Program-made: the position numbers and the translations under genes | The notes under the pieces: generated by a model | Database searches by the model: none | What the model was told of the DNA's origin: nothing | What the model saw: the letters and a program-made list of their open reading frames with translations, nothing else | Shown: piece after piece, positions 26,503 through 35,711 of the stretch | Numbering within the stretch: the first letter of the stretch is position 1 | How the letters are laid out: each line of letters starts with the position of its first letter | Assembly: GCA_900696485.1 (NCBI GenBank) | Contig: CAADGG010000102.1 | Location: 110,139 to 174,138 of the forward strand | Length of the DNA stretch: 64,000 nt | Direction of reading: 5' to 3' | From: an uncultured Pseudomonadota bacterium | GTDB taxonomy: Bacteria; Myxococcota_A; UBA9160; PR03

Positions 26503-27267
26503 ATGACGCGTCTTCGTCGCGCGCTCGGGTCGGGCGTCTCGTTCGCCGTCTTCGGACTGTGCGGGCTGCTGCTGGCGTTCGTCGTGTTTCCGGTGCTGCG
26601 CCGGTTGCCGGGCTCCCCGCAGGATCGTGAACTCCGCTGTCAGGCGGTCGTCCAGCGCTTCTTCCGCGGATTCATCCGTTTCATGACGGCGATCGACGTG
26701 CTCCGCGTCCGCGTCCTCGGCGAGGAGGCGCTGCAGGAGCCGGGCCAGCTCGTCATCGCCAACCATCCGACGCTGCTCGACGCGGTCTTCGTCATGTCGC
26801 TGATGCCGCAGGCCGATTGCGTCGTCAAGCGGGCGGCGCTGTCGAATCCCTTCATGCGCGGCGTGATCCGCGGAACCGGCTATCTCGCGAACGACCGCGG
26901 GGGAGAACTCGTCGATGCTGCGGTCGCGCGACTGCGAGCCGGACGCTCTTTGCTGGTGTTTCCGGAAGGGACCCGCTCTCCCCCCGGCGGTCTGGGCCCG
27001 TTCCGGCGCGGTGCGGCCCACGTGGCCCTCGAGAGTGGCAAGCCGATGCGCACGGTCGTGATCACCTGCACACCGCCGGCGCTCGGCCGCGGTCGGCCGT
27101 GGTACGACATGCCGGACGAGCGACTCGAGATCCAGATCGACTGCCGCACGACGCTCGACCCGACGCCGCTCGCGCGCGGCGCATCGAGCCGCGGCGTCGC
27201 GGCGCGCAGGGTCACCGCGGCGCTGCGTGACTTCTACGCCAAGAAGCAGCAGAATCCACGCCTCTGA
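26503..27267 (+). CDS. PlsC-type 1-acyl-glycerol-3-phosphate acyltransferase homologue
   Basis: 254 residues. One N-terminal hydrophobic helix (residues 10-30) is followed by the acyltransferase motifs NHPTLLD (H-x4-D, near 85) and FPEGTRS (near 155), with ALGRGRPWYDM after. Aryl polyene loci usually carry such acyltransferases, thought to join the polyene to a lipid carrier. It is 16 bp upstream of an ACP gene and starts the left plus-strand unit. A housekeeping PlsC role is possible. Confidence 0.86.
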   Translation: MTRLRRALGSGVSFAVFGLCGLLLAFVVFPVLRRLPGSPQDRELRCQAVVQRFFRGFIRFMTAIDVLRVRVLGEEALQEPGQLVIANHPTLLDAVFVMSLMPQADCVVKRAALSNPFMRGVIRGTGYLANDRGGELVDAAVARLRAGRSLLVFPEGTRSPPGGLGPFRRGAAHVALESGKPMRTVVITCTPPALGRGRPWYDMPDERLEIQIDCRTTLDPTPLARGASSRGVAARRVTAALRDFYAKKQQNPRL

Positions 27268-27283
27268 GAGGTCCCGATCGAAC

Positions 27284-27526
27284 ATGGCATCGCGCGATGA
27301 GATCTTCCAGGTCCTGGCGGACGTCCTCCAGAAGGAATTCGGCTTCGAAACCGGATCGTTCCGGCCCGAGACGCATCTCGTCGACGATCTGGATCTCGAC
27401 AGCATCGATGCGATCGACCTGGCGGTCCGACTCGAGGAGCGGACCGGAGTCGCCTTCCGCGACGAGGAGCTGAAAGCGATTCGCACCCTCGGCGACGTCG
27501 TCGATCTGATCGACGGGCGCGGTTAG
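27284..27526 (+). CDS. Acyl carrier protein 1
   Basis: 80 residues with the phosphopantetheine attachment motif DLDSID (Ser40) in a typical four-helix ACP. The protein is acidic (LVDDLDLDSIDAIDLA). Two ACPs are standard in aryl polyene loci; three are found here. It sits between PlsC and the acyltransferase in the left unit. ATG 27284 matches the normal start of helix I; upstream residues are low-complexity. Confidence 0.92.
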   Translation: MASRDEIFQVLADVLQKEFGFETGSFRPETHLVDDLDLDSIDAIDLAVRLEERTGVAFRDEELKAIRTLGDVVDLIDGRG

Positions 27527-27619
27527 CATGCGGCGAAGCCGGTCGCCCTCCCGGGCCTAGCGCTGGGACCTCGAGACCCCGCGCGCCCGGGTCCGGCGCG
27601 CCTGGCCGGTCCGAAACGC

Positions 27620-28594
27620 TTGCCCGGCTGGGGTCATATCGCAGAGCGGGGCTCGATCTGGGGGATCCGCTTCACGGCGGCCTGCTACCGGACGCTCGGC
27701 CGGCGTGCCAGCCTGCCCCTCATCTACGCCGTCGTGACGTACTTCTTTCTGACGGACGCGCCCGGGCGTCGCGCCTCGCTTGCCTACCTGCGCCGGATCC
27801 ACGCGACGGCCGAGGGTCGTCGCGTGCTCCCGCGCCCGCCGGGTCTGCGCGAGTGCTACCGCCACTACTGCACGTTCGCGCTGGCCATCGTCGACCGGCT
27901 GGCGATCTGGTTCGGCCGTGGCGACGAGTTCGAGTTCACCAGCCACGGGCTCGATTACGTCGATCGGCTCGCCGAGCAGGGCCGCGGCGCCCTGCTGCTG
28001 GGCGCCCACATCGGGAGCTTCGATGCGCTGCGTCTGCTCGCGCAGCGTGCCGGACGAACCGTCCACGTCTTGATGTTCACCGCCAACGCCGAGCGCCTGA
28101 ACAGCGTTCTCCGGGAGCTGGCCCCCGAGATCGAGGACCGGGTGATCTCGGTCGACCCGTCCTCGGTGCACTCGGTCTTCGCGATCCGCGAGCGCCTACG
28201 GCGCGGCGAGCACATCGCGATTCTCGCCGATCGGATCGAGATCGGCGCTCGCGATCGCGCCCTGGCGATCCCGCTGCTGGGCGGGTCCGTCGAACTCCCG
28301 CAGGCTCCGATCCTGCTGGCGGGCTTGCTCGGTTGTCCGCTGGTCTCGATCATCGCGCTGCGCGAGGGTCCCGCCCGCTATCGGGTCGAGCTGGACCTGC
28401 TGGCCGAACGGGTTCGTCTGCCGCGGCAAGGGCGCACGGAAGCCGTCGCGGCCCTGTTGACAAGCTATGCCCGCCGCCTCGAACATCATTGCCTGGCATC
28501 TCCCTATCAGTGGTTCAACTTCTTCGACTACTGGGGAGACGCGGGGTCGGAGGTCCGGTCTTCGCGGGCCAAGCCGCACGCGGAGGGTGTATGA
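27620..28594 (+). CDS. LpxL-type lysophospholipid acyltransferase 1
   Basis: 324 residues of the lipid A acyltransferase-like family found in aryl polyene and flexirubin loci. ERGSIWGIRF lies at the N-terminus, and the catalytic H-x4-D is GAHIGSFD near residue 130. The C-terminal SPYQWFNFFDYW is shared almost exactly with acyltransferase 2 at 56254-57210 (PFQWFNFFDFW). A TTG start at 27620 fits the family's usual N-terminus; no ATG is available. The stop overlaps the KS gene by four bases. Likely role: acylation or membrane anchoring of the polyene. Confidence 0.88.
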   Translation: MPGWGHIAERGSIWGIRFTAACYRTLGRRASLPLIYAVVTYFFLTDAPGRRASLAYLRRIHATAEGRRVLPRPPGLRECYRHYCTFALAIVDRLAIWFGRGDEFEFTSHGLDYVDRLAEQGRGALLLGAHIGSFDALRLLAQRAGRTVHVLMFTANAERLNSVLRELAPEIEDRVISVDPSSVHSVFAIRERLRRGEHIAILADRIEIGARDRALAIPLLGGSVELPQAPILLAGLLGCPLVSIIALREGPARYRVELDLLAERVRLPRQGRTEAVAALLTSYARRLEHHCLASPYQWFNFFDYWGDAGSEVRSSRAKPHAEGV

Positions 28595-29826
28595 GCCGAA
28601 GAGTGGTCGTCACGGGCATGGCGGGCCTGTCTCCCATCGGCTGCGACTGGAAGCAGTCCCGGGACGCGCTGCAACACGGCCGCTCCGGAATCCAGCGCAT
28701 CGCGGCCTGGGACGAGATCGATTCCCTGCGCACGCGCCTCGCCGGCCCGGTGGCGGGCTTCACGGCGCCGTCGCATTACCCACGCAAGAGCGTGCGGGCG
28801 ATGGGACGGGTCTCGCTGCTGGCCACGCGCGCGACCGAGCTTGCCCTCGAGGATGCCGGGCTCCTCGGCGACCCCGTGCTCCACTCCGGCCGCTGCGGCA
28901 TCAGCTACGGCTCGAGTTCCGGCAGTCCGCCGGCCATGGGCGTCTATACCCGCCAGATCTACGGCGGCAGGACCACCCGCGGCATCGGTGCGAACGACTA
29001 CCTCCAGTTGATGAGCCACACCTGCGCCGCGAACCTCGCACAGTTCTTCGGCGTGCGGGGCCGCATCATCCCGACCTGTTCCGCATGCACGTCGGGTAGC
29101 CAGGGGATCGGGTACGGAGCCGAAGCGATCCGCTTCGGGCTCCAGGACGTCATGCTGGCAGGAGGAGCCGAAGAGCTGGATGCGCTCGATGCGGCGGTCT
29201 TCGATGTGCTGTACGCGGCGTCGACACGCAACGACGAGCCGGACCAGACGCCGCGCCCGTTCGATGTCGATCGCGACGGGCTCGTCGTCGGGGAGGGCGC
29301 CGGCTGCCTGGTGCTCGAGGAACTCGAGCATGCCAAGCGGCGAGGCGCGACGATCTACGCCGAGGTGCTCGGCTTCGGCACCAACTGCGACGGTCTGCAC
29401 CTCACCCGTCCGGACCCGGGTGGCATGGAGCAAGTGATGCGCCTCGGGCTCGCCGCGGCCGGGATCGATGCAGAAGCCGTCGACTACGTGAACGCGCACG
29501 GAACCGCGACCGACGCCGGAGACATTGCGGAGAGTCAGGCGACGCTCGCTGTCTACGGGGACCGGACGCCGGTCAGCACGCTGAAGGGTCATCTCGGGCA
29601 CACGCTCGGCGCCTGCGGCGCCCTCGAGGCATGGCTGGCGCTCGAGATGCTGCGCGAAGGATGGGTGGCGCCGAGTCTTCATCTCGAACGCGTGGACCCC
29701 CGCTGCGCTCCGCTCGACTACGTGCGCGCCGAGCCACGCGAACTCGCCTGCGAGACGATCGCCAGCAACAACTTCGCATTCGGCGGCGTCAACACGTCGC
29801 TGGTGTTCCGGCGCTTCCGCTCGTAG
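28591..29826 (+). CDS. Beta-ketoacyl-ACP synthase 1
   Basis: 411-residue KAS II-type ketosynthase. Catalytic Cys166 in TCSACTSG, His in NAHGTATDAG and His in KGHLGHTLGA give the Cys-His-His triad. It probably elongates the polyene chain by decarboxylative condensation with malonyl-ACP. ATG overlaps the acyltransferase stop (ATGA). It is the last gene of the left plus-strand unit; its last 38 bp overlap the convergent membrane-protein gene. A second KS is at 35708. Confidence 0.93.
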   Translation: MSRRVVVTGMAGLSPIGCDWKQSRDALQHGRSGIQRIAAWDEIDSLRTRLAGPVAGFTAPSHYPRKSVRAMGRVSLLATRATELALEDAGLLGDPVLHSGRCGISYGSSSGSPPAMGVYTRQIYGGRTTRGIGANDYLQLMSHTCAANLAQFFGVRGRIIPTCSACTSGSQGIGYGAEAIRFGLQDVMLAGGAEELDALDAAVFDVLYAASTRNDEPDQTPRPFDVDRDGLVVGEGAGCLVLEELEHAKRRGATIYAEVLGFGTNCDGLHLTRPDPGGMEQVMRLGLAAAGIDAEAVDYVNAHGTATDAGDIAESQATLAVYGDRTPVSTLKGHLGHTLGACGALEAWLALEMLREGWVAPSLHLERVDPRCAPLDYVRAEPRELACETIASNNFAFGGVNTSLVFRRFRS

Positions 29827-30526
29827 GGCCCGCGGCGTCGGCCTGCCGGCGCGCCGCGTAGGCCAGGGAACGCCGCCCGTTGGGCGTGTTCTCCGGGGGG
29901 AACAGGCGCGCGAAGACGCGATCGGCCAGACCCTGGTCGTAGTGCCGGAACCACCACTTGCGCACGCAGAACTCGAGCACGAGCAGCGCGCCCAGCAGCC
30001 CGTAGAACAATACACCGGTGTAGAGGGCCCACCAGGAAAGCGGGGCGGCGAACGCCAGTCCGGCGACGACCATGGTATTGGCCGCGAGGAAACCGCACCA
30101 GATCATCGTGACGCGCCGGCAGTACGGCAGCGTGAAGTCCGGCAGATCCTCCTCGATCGCACGGGCGAAGCGCTCGATCATCGGCGGGCCTCGGGACAGG
30201 CTGCGGGCGAAGGTGCCGAACAGGTAGAGGCTGACGAGCATCGGCAGCAGCAGCAGCAGCGTGCGGTCGGCCAACACGATCGCGGCGACGATCAGCGCGA
30301 GCAGCGGCAGGTGCTGGCGCACGACCAGCCACAGGTCTCCGGTGGAACCGCGCAGGCGCAGCAGAAGCGACGCGCCGTAGAGCGCCAGCAGGATCCCGCC
30401 GACGCGCGCCGTCGACAGGCGCGTGTGCGCCAGATACAGGATCAGCGGGTAGCTGAGATAGAAGCCGCCCTGCAACAGGCCGGCAAGGACCTGGCGTGTG
30501 CGGTTCGTGGATCGTGCGGGCGGCAT
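29789..30526 (-). CDS. Aryl-polyene-locus membrane protein (COG4648-like) 1
   Basis: 245 residues with five or six hydrophobic segments. It shares IERFAR, the YCRRVT region and the C-terminal LEFCVRKWWFRHY with the protein encoded at 59998 (IERAAR, YCRVVT, LEFFVRKTWFRYY), so the two are paralogues. Membrane proteins of this family are regular members of aryl polyene loci, with unknown biochemical role. Its start is divergent from the halogenase-like gene by 96 bp. The stop region is inside the KS gene. Confidence 0.82.
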   Translation of the reverse strand: MPPARSTNRTRQVLAGLLQGGFYLSYPLILYLAHTRLSTARVGGILLALYGASLLLRLRGSTGDLWLVVRQHLPLLALIVAAIVLADRTLLLLLPMLVSLYLFGTFARSLSRGPPMIERFARAIEEDLPDFTLPYCRRVTMIWCGFLAANTMVVAGLAFAAPLSWWALYTGVLFYGLLGALLVLEFCVRKWWFRHYDQGLADRVFARLFPPENTPNGRRSLAYAARRQADAAGPTSGSAGTPATC

Positions 30527-30622
30527 GGCCGCGCCACGGTAGAGTTCGCTGCTGCTCCTCACAACGCGGCCGGTCCGCTCGAGATTGCGCGAGGCGCACA
30601 CGGGCCGCGATACTCCCGCCGC

Positions 30623-31879
30623 ATGAGCCGACGACCGATCCGCAGCGTGGTGATCGCGGGCGACGGGCCGGCCGGGACCACGCTGGCGGCTTTGCTGCGC
30701 CGGCAGGGAATCCGCGTCGTGCTGTTCGCGCGCGGCCGGCCGACCGGGCTCGTCGTCGGAGAATCGCTGATCCCGGCCGTGACGCCGATCCTGCGCACGC
30801 TCGGCATCGAGGACGAGGTGCGGTCCTACGGAGTCCTCAAGCCCGGCGCGACCTTCGTGCCGCGCGACGGCGAGCCGGTCGCCTTCCGCTTCGCGGCGAC
30901 GGCGGGCCGGATCCCCGGCTATGCGTACAACGTGCCGCGCGAGCGCTTCGACGCCACGCTGCTCGCCGCCTGTCGCGACAGCGGCGCCCACGTGCTCCCG
31001 GATCCGGCGCGACTCGAGCGCGACCCGGATGCGCCCGGTCGTGTCCGGCTCTGCGGCGCAAGCGCGGTGGCGGCGGCCGATCTGCTCGGCGGGCCTGCGG
31101 ATCTGCTCGTCGACGCGACGGGCCGCGCCAACACGATTGCCCGTCTGCTCGATCTGCCTGCCGATGCCGGCGATCGGCACGACACTGCGCTCTTCGCACA
31201 CTGCGCCGGCATCCCCATCGATCATGCCGGCCACGTGCACATGGATCATCTGCGGCAGGGCTGGTGCTGGCGGATTCCGGTGTCCGAGGACCGGGTGTCG
31301 CTGGGCATCGTCATCCGCCCCGACGCGCTGGCGGGCTTCGGTCGCGAGGCGATCGCCCAGTTCGAGGGCCTCTGCGCGGCCGATCCGCGCCTGCAGCAAT
31401 TGACGGCCCGGTGCCGGCGTCTGTCTCCCGTGCTCCGCTACGGCAACTACCAATGGACGACGCGCGTCGGTGTCGGACCGGGCTGGGCGCTGGTCGGTGA
31501 CGCTTTCGGCTTCGCCGACCCGATCTTCTCGAGCGGGCTGCTGCTCGCGATGGACGGAGCGATGGCTCTCGCCCGCGCCGTGCGCACCGGGACGCCGGCG
31601 GCCTTCCGGCGCTATGAAGTCCGCACCCGGCGTCACCATGCGGCCTGGCGCCGTCTCGTCGGGACCTACTACGACGGCAGGATCTTCGAGCTGATCCGCC
31701 TCGGGGACCCTGCCGAGGCCAATTGGATCGGCCGGCTCGTGAATCCCCATGTGCGCAAGCACGTCTCGCGCGTCCTCACCGGGGAAGCCACGACGGGGCG
31801 CTACAGCCGCTGGCTCTTCGATTTCATGATCGAGCGCGGACTGCCCGGTCCGGGGCCGAGCGAGCTGCGCATCCGCTGA
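30623..31879 (+). CDS. Flavin-dependent halogenase-like monooxygenase 1
   Basis: 418 residues. The FAD fingerprint is IAGDGPAG (12-19) with GESLIPAV. Halogenase signature W-x-W-x-I-P is present as WCWRIP (214-219), and FADPIFSSG fits the F-x2-P-x2-S-x-G motif of halogenases. Lys73 in VLKPGATF is the likely equivalent of the catalytic Lys of tryptophan halogenases. The short length and variant-B look resemble carrier-protein-directed halogenases, but homologues that only oxidise share these motifs. It stands alone on the plus strand. Confidence 0.8.
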   Translation: MSRRPIRSVVIAGDGPAGTTLAALLRRQGIRVVLFARGRPTGLVVGESLIPAVTPILRTLGIEDEVRSYGVLKPGATFVPRDGEPVAFRFAATAGRIPGYAYNVPRERFDATLLAACRDSGAHVLPDPARLERDPDAPGRVRLCGASAVAAADLLGGPADLLVDATGRANTIARLLDLPADAGDRHDTALFAHCAGIPIDHAGHVHMDHLRQGWCWRIPVSEDRVSLGIVIRPDALAGFGREAIAQFEGLCAADPRLQQLTARCRRLSPVLRYGNYQWTTRVGVGPGWALVGDAFGFADPIFSSGLLLAMDGAMALARAVRTGTPAAFRRYEVRTRRHHAAWRRLVGTYYDGRIFELIRLGDPAEANWIGRLVNPHVRKHVSRVLTGEATTGRYSRWLFDFMIERGLPGPGPSELRIR

Positions 31880-32010
31880 GCGCGGCGCGTGCTGCCGCGC
31901 CGTCGACCCGACGCCCCGGGAGGACGAGGGGCAGCACGACGAGGAACGCATCGAGCGCCAGCGGCCAGCGAATCGGCGACATCGGATCCTCTCGGGACTG
32001 GCCGCTGCGA

Positions 32011-34515
32011 CTAGGGACAGCCCTCGACGACCTGGCCCGTACCGTCGATGCCGACCCGGCACTCCCACGGCTGCGAAGCATTGCAGATCCCATCGTCGTC
32101 GCAGAAGTTGCGGAGGGTGCCGCCGGGCTGGGCCCACTCGAGCAGCGTCTGCATGCCCGCCGGTATGAAGGGCCGGGCGCCGTGCGGGTCGTGGGTCGGT
32201 TTCGGCACGACCAGGTTGGCGAGCGGGGGGATCGATGCCTGGCCGGCCGGGTCGAGGAGATCGTGGAGACCGGTGTCCCACACGATCAGCGCCGAATCGA
32301 GGGGCGTGCCCGATGGCGCGTCCGGGATCGCCGCGAGTTCCTTCTGGACCGAGCCGGGTCCGCTGGCGACTCCGAGCGTCCGCGCCGTCGCCTCGGTGCC
32401 ATGATTCGACACCTGATAGTCGAGCCAGGCTGGCGAGAGGTAGATCTTCTTCGCGAACTCGTTGCCGGGTAGCAGGTTCTCCGGATCCGTCACGTGCGTG
32501 ATGTAGCCGGCAGGGTCTGCAGAGACCCACAGCTCGTGCAGGAGTCCGAGGCCGACGAGCTGGTCCAGCGGATCGGAGAGCCCGATGTTCGTCAGCAGCG
32601 CATCGAAGATGGGGAACTGGGTCGAGCGCTGGAGCAGGAAGGAGAAGTTCATCGAGCCGACGTCGATCCCGAACTTTTCGATGTCCTGCGAGAGCGCGGC
32701 CTGGAAGAGACCCTGCACGCCGCCCATGCTGATCCCGTAGTAGTACTGCTCGGCCGTCGTGGGGAGCAGTCCGCTGCCGTCCGCGGATTGGAAGGCCGGA
32801 TGGGCGTTGAACGCGCCGGTCTTCATCAGCCGGGAGAGGACGAGCGTGTTGAGCTGACCCTGGCGATGGCGATCGGGCAGGGCCGGGAAGTTCTCGAGCG
32901 CACTCGTCGGACCGAACCCGATGATCTGGCCGGCGATCCACAGGCCGTCCCGGGCTCCGTCGGCGAAGCCGCTCCATCCGGTCCAGTTGGTGGCGCCGGC
33001 GATGTAGTTCCAGCGGCGCGTGGTCCTCGTTCCCCCGTCCGGCGCCGGCGCGCCCTCGAAGTGGTCCATCACGAGGGCGGCGGCCGGCGGGATCCCTTCG
33101 ACCATCTGCTTGCCGGTTCCGAAGATCCCGTGGCCGAGCAACAGCATGTGGATCTCGGCCTCCGCGTCCCCGAACTCCGGGTGGGCGAGGCAGGGGATCG
33201 ACAGGTCGTAGGGCGGATTCATCACGCCGTTCATCACCGGGTCGTCGTTCCCATCGACGGTGTGCTGGGGGGCGTTGGTGGCGACCGGAAGGGCTTCGAG
33301 GAAGAGAGGGCTCTGGTACGTGCCGGCAATCTCCTTCCAGATGGCCTGGCCGGGCTGGGAGCAGTCGAACTCCTCGACACTGTCCACGGTGAAGGTGGGC
33401 TGCGTCTGCGCGGCAAGCCAGGCCAGCGCCGTGTCGCGCATCGTCAGCATCTGGTGCGTGAGCTGGTGATCGCTCTGTACGGTGAAATCGAACGCCAACA
33501 CGAGTTCGTCGCGGTCGATTCCAGCACGCGCGAGGCGACGAAAGATCCTCTCGAAGCGCTGGCGACGTTCCACGAGTTGCGGGATGTCGGTCGGCCGCCG
33601 GTCACGCAACGCCGCGAACGGCGCCTCCGCCTCGATCGCCGTCCCATCGGAGGCCACCAGCCTGCGGACCGCCACGATGTAGCGCTCCCCGGGGATCAGG
33701 CTCTCGGCCGGGCGCAGCAGGAAGCCCTGACGCTCCGGCGTGACGGCGGCGGCGTCGAGCTCCGCCCAGTGCAGCACCCGCTCGCCGCTCCAGTGCAGCA
33801 ACACGGTGGCATGGTCCGGGTCGCGGACGGAGCGGTCGTCGTGCGTGCGTACGCCTTCCCAGGGCGTGTCCGAATCCGGAACGCACTCGGGATCTTCTTC
33901 CGGAGAACCGAGGCAGACCGGGCGCAAACGCGAGAGCCCGGAAGCGATGAGATCCACCGGCTTCGAGAACCCCATCACCGGCTGGACGGTCGGACTGAAG
34001 CCGTCGACGGTATTGATGATGGCGGCAGGAACCGGGTTGCCGACGACGGCCGGAATCGCCACCTGGGGAACGGCGAGCTGGAGGCCCGTCGCGGTGTCGG
34101 CGGGCTTCGAAAAATGAGAGGACGGATAGGGAAGCGCGCAGTGCATCGCGTTCAGGATCTCACAGTCCGGATCCTCGATGTCGATCGTCTCGAACGAGAC
34201 GCGGCCCTCGTGCTCTTCACCGTCTCGGAGGGCGACCACGGCGGCCAACTCGTGGCTGCCGGCAGGACTCACCACGGTGCCGGTTGCGACGTGCCCCGTC
34301 ACGGTGAACGAATCCGTCACGTCGACGCCGTCGAGCGTCACGGCGAACGTGTCGATCCGCGGGCCCGGAGGAAGCCGGAGGGCGACCGAAATCTCGCCGG
34401 CGAGCGAGAGCTGATCGGGCCTCGGAGTCAGGAACTGCGGATCCTCGCCGAAGCGGCACGGGCCGCTGAAAACCGTCGAGAGCAGAACGAGCAGGAAGGC
34501 GAGCAGGCCGTGCAT
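32011..34515 (-). CDS. Large secreted alpha/beta-hydrolase-like protein
   Basis: 834 residues with a signal peptide (LLAFLLVLLSTVFSG) and a first Cys soon after. An N-terminal beta-rich region is followed by a domain with HMLLLGHGIFGTG and the GxSxG-type nucleophile elbow YYGISMGGVQGLF near residue 595, then a C-terminal HDPHGARPFIP, which may carry the catalytic His. It ends with a Cys-rich tail (NFCDDDGICN, WECRVG). A ribosome binding site (AAGGGAG) precedes the ATG. Substrate unknown; esterase or lipase is likely. Unclear if it belongs to the pigment locus. Confidence 0.78.
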   Translation of the reverse strand: MHGLLAFLLVLLSTVFSGPCRFGEDPQFLTPRPDQLSLAGEISVALRLPPGPRIDTFAVTLDGVDVTDSFTVTGHVATGTVVSPAGSHELAAVVALRDGEEHEGRVSFETIDIEDPDCEILNAMHCALPYPSSHFSKPADTATGLQLAVPQVAIPAVVGNPVPAAIINTVDGFSPTVQPVMGFSKPVDLIASGLSRLRPVCLGSPEEDPECVPDSDTPWEGVRTHDDRSVRDPDHATVLLHWSGERVLHWAELDAAAVTPERQGFLLRPAESLIPGERYIVAVRRLVASDGTAIEAEAPFAALRDRRPTDIPQLVERRQRFERIFRRLARAGIDRDELVLAFDFTVQSDHQLTHQMLTMRDTALAWLAAQTQPTFTVDSVEEFDCSQPGQAIWKEIAGTYQSPLFLEALPVATNAPQHTVDGNDDPVMNGVMNPPYDLSIPCLAHPEFGDAEAEIHMLLLGHGIFGTGKQMVEGIPPAAALVMDHFEGAPAPDGGTRTTRRWNYIAGATNWTGWSGFADGARDGLWIAGQIIGFGPTSALENFPALPDRHRQGQLNTLVLSRLMKTGAFNAHPAFQSADGSGLLPTTAEQYYYGISMGGVQGLFQAALSQDIEKFGIDVGSMNFSFLLQRSTQFPIFDALLTNIGLSDPLDQLVGLGLLHELWVSADPAGYITHVTDPENLLPGNEFAKKIYLSPAWLDYQVSNHGTEATARTLGVASGPGSVQKELAAIPDAPSGTPLDSALIVWDTGLHDLLDPAGQASIPPLANLVVPKPTHDPHGARPFIPAGMQTLLEWAQPGGTLRNFCDDDGICNASQPWECRVGIDGTGQVVEGCP

Positions 34516-34964
34516 GGGAACTCCCTTTCGAGCCAGACCCGCGGCGCTCGCGGCCGGGCGAGAAGCCCCGGCTGCGTACTTACCGGATGGTCGGCTGGAC
34601 CGGGCCGCATACTACACGCGACGGCGCGAAAAAGGGTGGGGAAAAAGCACCGAACAGAAGCTTGGTGGCGTCCGGTCCGAGGAAGTTGCCGCGGTGTCCA
34701 GAACGTCTCCCCCCCCATCCCGGGGGGCAGAGAGCCCGTGCTCAACGGAGTCACCCCGATGCAGATCCCGGAGCGACTGAGCCTCGCAGAGGCGCGCCGC
34801 ATCGTCGGAAGGGCCGGCGGCCTGCGCTGAGCGGACAGGGTCTCCGAGCACGATGAGGGCTGTGTTGATCGCTCCGATGTGTCGGCTGCCGGAGATTGGT
34901 CGTGCGTGACGCCGCTCGTCTTCTCGTCGATCTCGCCCGAGAGGATGATGATCCCGGTCGGCAA
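34516..34964. other. 449-bp gap without a convincing gene
   Basis: Lies between the start of the secreted hydrolase and the stop of the chain-length-factor-like gene, both minus strand. It should hold the hydrolase promoter; a TAGTAT on the minus strand near 34610 is the best -10 candidate. A C8/G6 run pair at 34709-34727 may form a hairpin that ends the upstream operon. Short open frames here look like noise. Confidence 0.5.
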
Positions 34965-35711
34965 TCACGCGCTGCTCGGCGTGTGCCGCTCCCAGCGCCA
35001 GCGGCAGGCCCCGGCGCCGAGCACGAGGGGCTCCTCGTCGACCAGCAGCCAGCGCAGGAACTCCAGGGCATCCGGCCAGGCGCGGGCCGGCACGACCGCA
35101 TCGGACGCCGCGGTCTCGAATCCGAGCGTCGGACCCTCGCCTCCGGCGGCCAGCAGCAGGGCGAGGCCATAGGTCGCCGCGGGTTCCTCGACCAGCTTCG
35201 CGAAGGTCGGAGCCAACGGGATGTCCGCCATGACGAGCAGCACGGCGCTGCGGGGATCCCGTTGCAGGTGGGTCAGCGCCTCGAGATAGCCACAGGCGAA
35301 CGTATCCTGCTGGGCCGCCACCGAACTCGACGCCTGGCGGTTGTCGGCCGCGATCGAGAACAGGCCGGCCTGGGCATTGTGGACCGTGTGACTGAACTTC
35401 GTCGGCGAGATCGGTTGACGTTCGGCGAGCCGATCGAGCATCGGGATCGATTCGTTGATGTTGCCGTGCCGGGAAGCGAACACGGTTCGAACCTGCGCGC
35501 GCTCTTCGGCAGGGCAGGCCGCGTAGGCCGTCTCCAGCATGATGCGCGCGAGTGGACTGCAACGCCGGCGCAGCATGGCGGGGAGGAACTGGACGTCCGG
35601 GCAGCCCTCGCTTGCGAGCAGTTCCGGAGCGCGGGCCCAGGCGCGCCACGCCGCGGGATCCTCGCGTCCCGGCGACCAGGCCGACCAGCCGCGGACGACG
35701 GCGGGGATCAC
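34965..35711 (-). CDS. Ketosynthase-like chain length factor
   Basis: 248 residues, matching the short Ketoacyl-synt_2 family of aryl polyene loci called chain length factor. TKFSHTVHNAQAGLFSIAA and ATSSVAAQQ-like SSSVAAQQDTFACGYLEAL are typical; the latter replaces the Cys elbow of a true ketosynthase, so the protein is probably a non-catalytic partner. GTG start at 35711 overlaps the KS stop by four bases. It probably pairs with KS 2 as a heterodimer that sets polyene length. Confidence 0.88.
   Translation of the reverse strand: MIPAVVRGWSAWSPGREDPAAWRAWARAPELLASEGCPDVQFLPAMLRRRCSPLARIMLETAYAACPAEERAQVRTVFASRHGNINESIPMLDRLAERQPISPTKFSHTVHNAQAGLFSIAADNRQASSSVAAQQDTFACGYLEALTHLQRDPRSAVLLVMADIPLAPTFAKLVEEPAATYGLALLLAAGGEGPTLGFETAASDAVVPARAWPDALEFLRWLLVDEEPLVLGAGACRWRWERHTPSSA

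Noticed and set aside
29942..30622. Long plus-strand frame running upstream of halogenase-like gene 1
   Set aside because: Sequence is Arg/Glu/Gln-rich and antisense to the membrane protein gene; similarity starts at 30623.
31880..32010. Terminator hairpin after halogenase-like gene 1 (GCGCGGC/GCCGCGC)
   Set aside because: Only 7 bp of pure GC stem without T-run; expected often by chance in this composition.
30527..32977. Minus-strand long open frame reading through from the secreted hydrolase region into the membrane protein
   Set aside because: GC-rich shadow frame of the halogenase-like gene; no motif outside the membrane protein part.
34759..34830. Short plus-strand frame starting MQIPERLSLAEARR in the 449-bp gap
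   Set aside because: Only 23 codons with no support; could be a remnant but cannot be shown.
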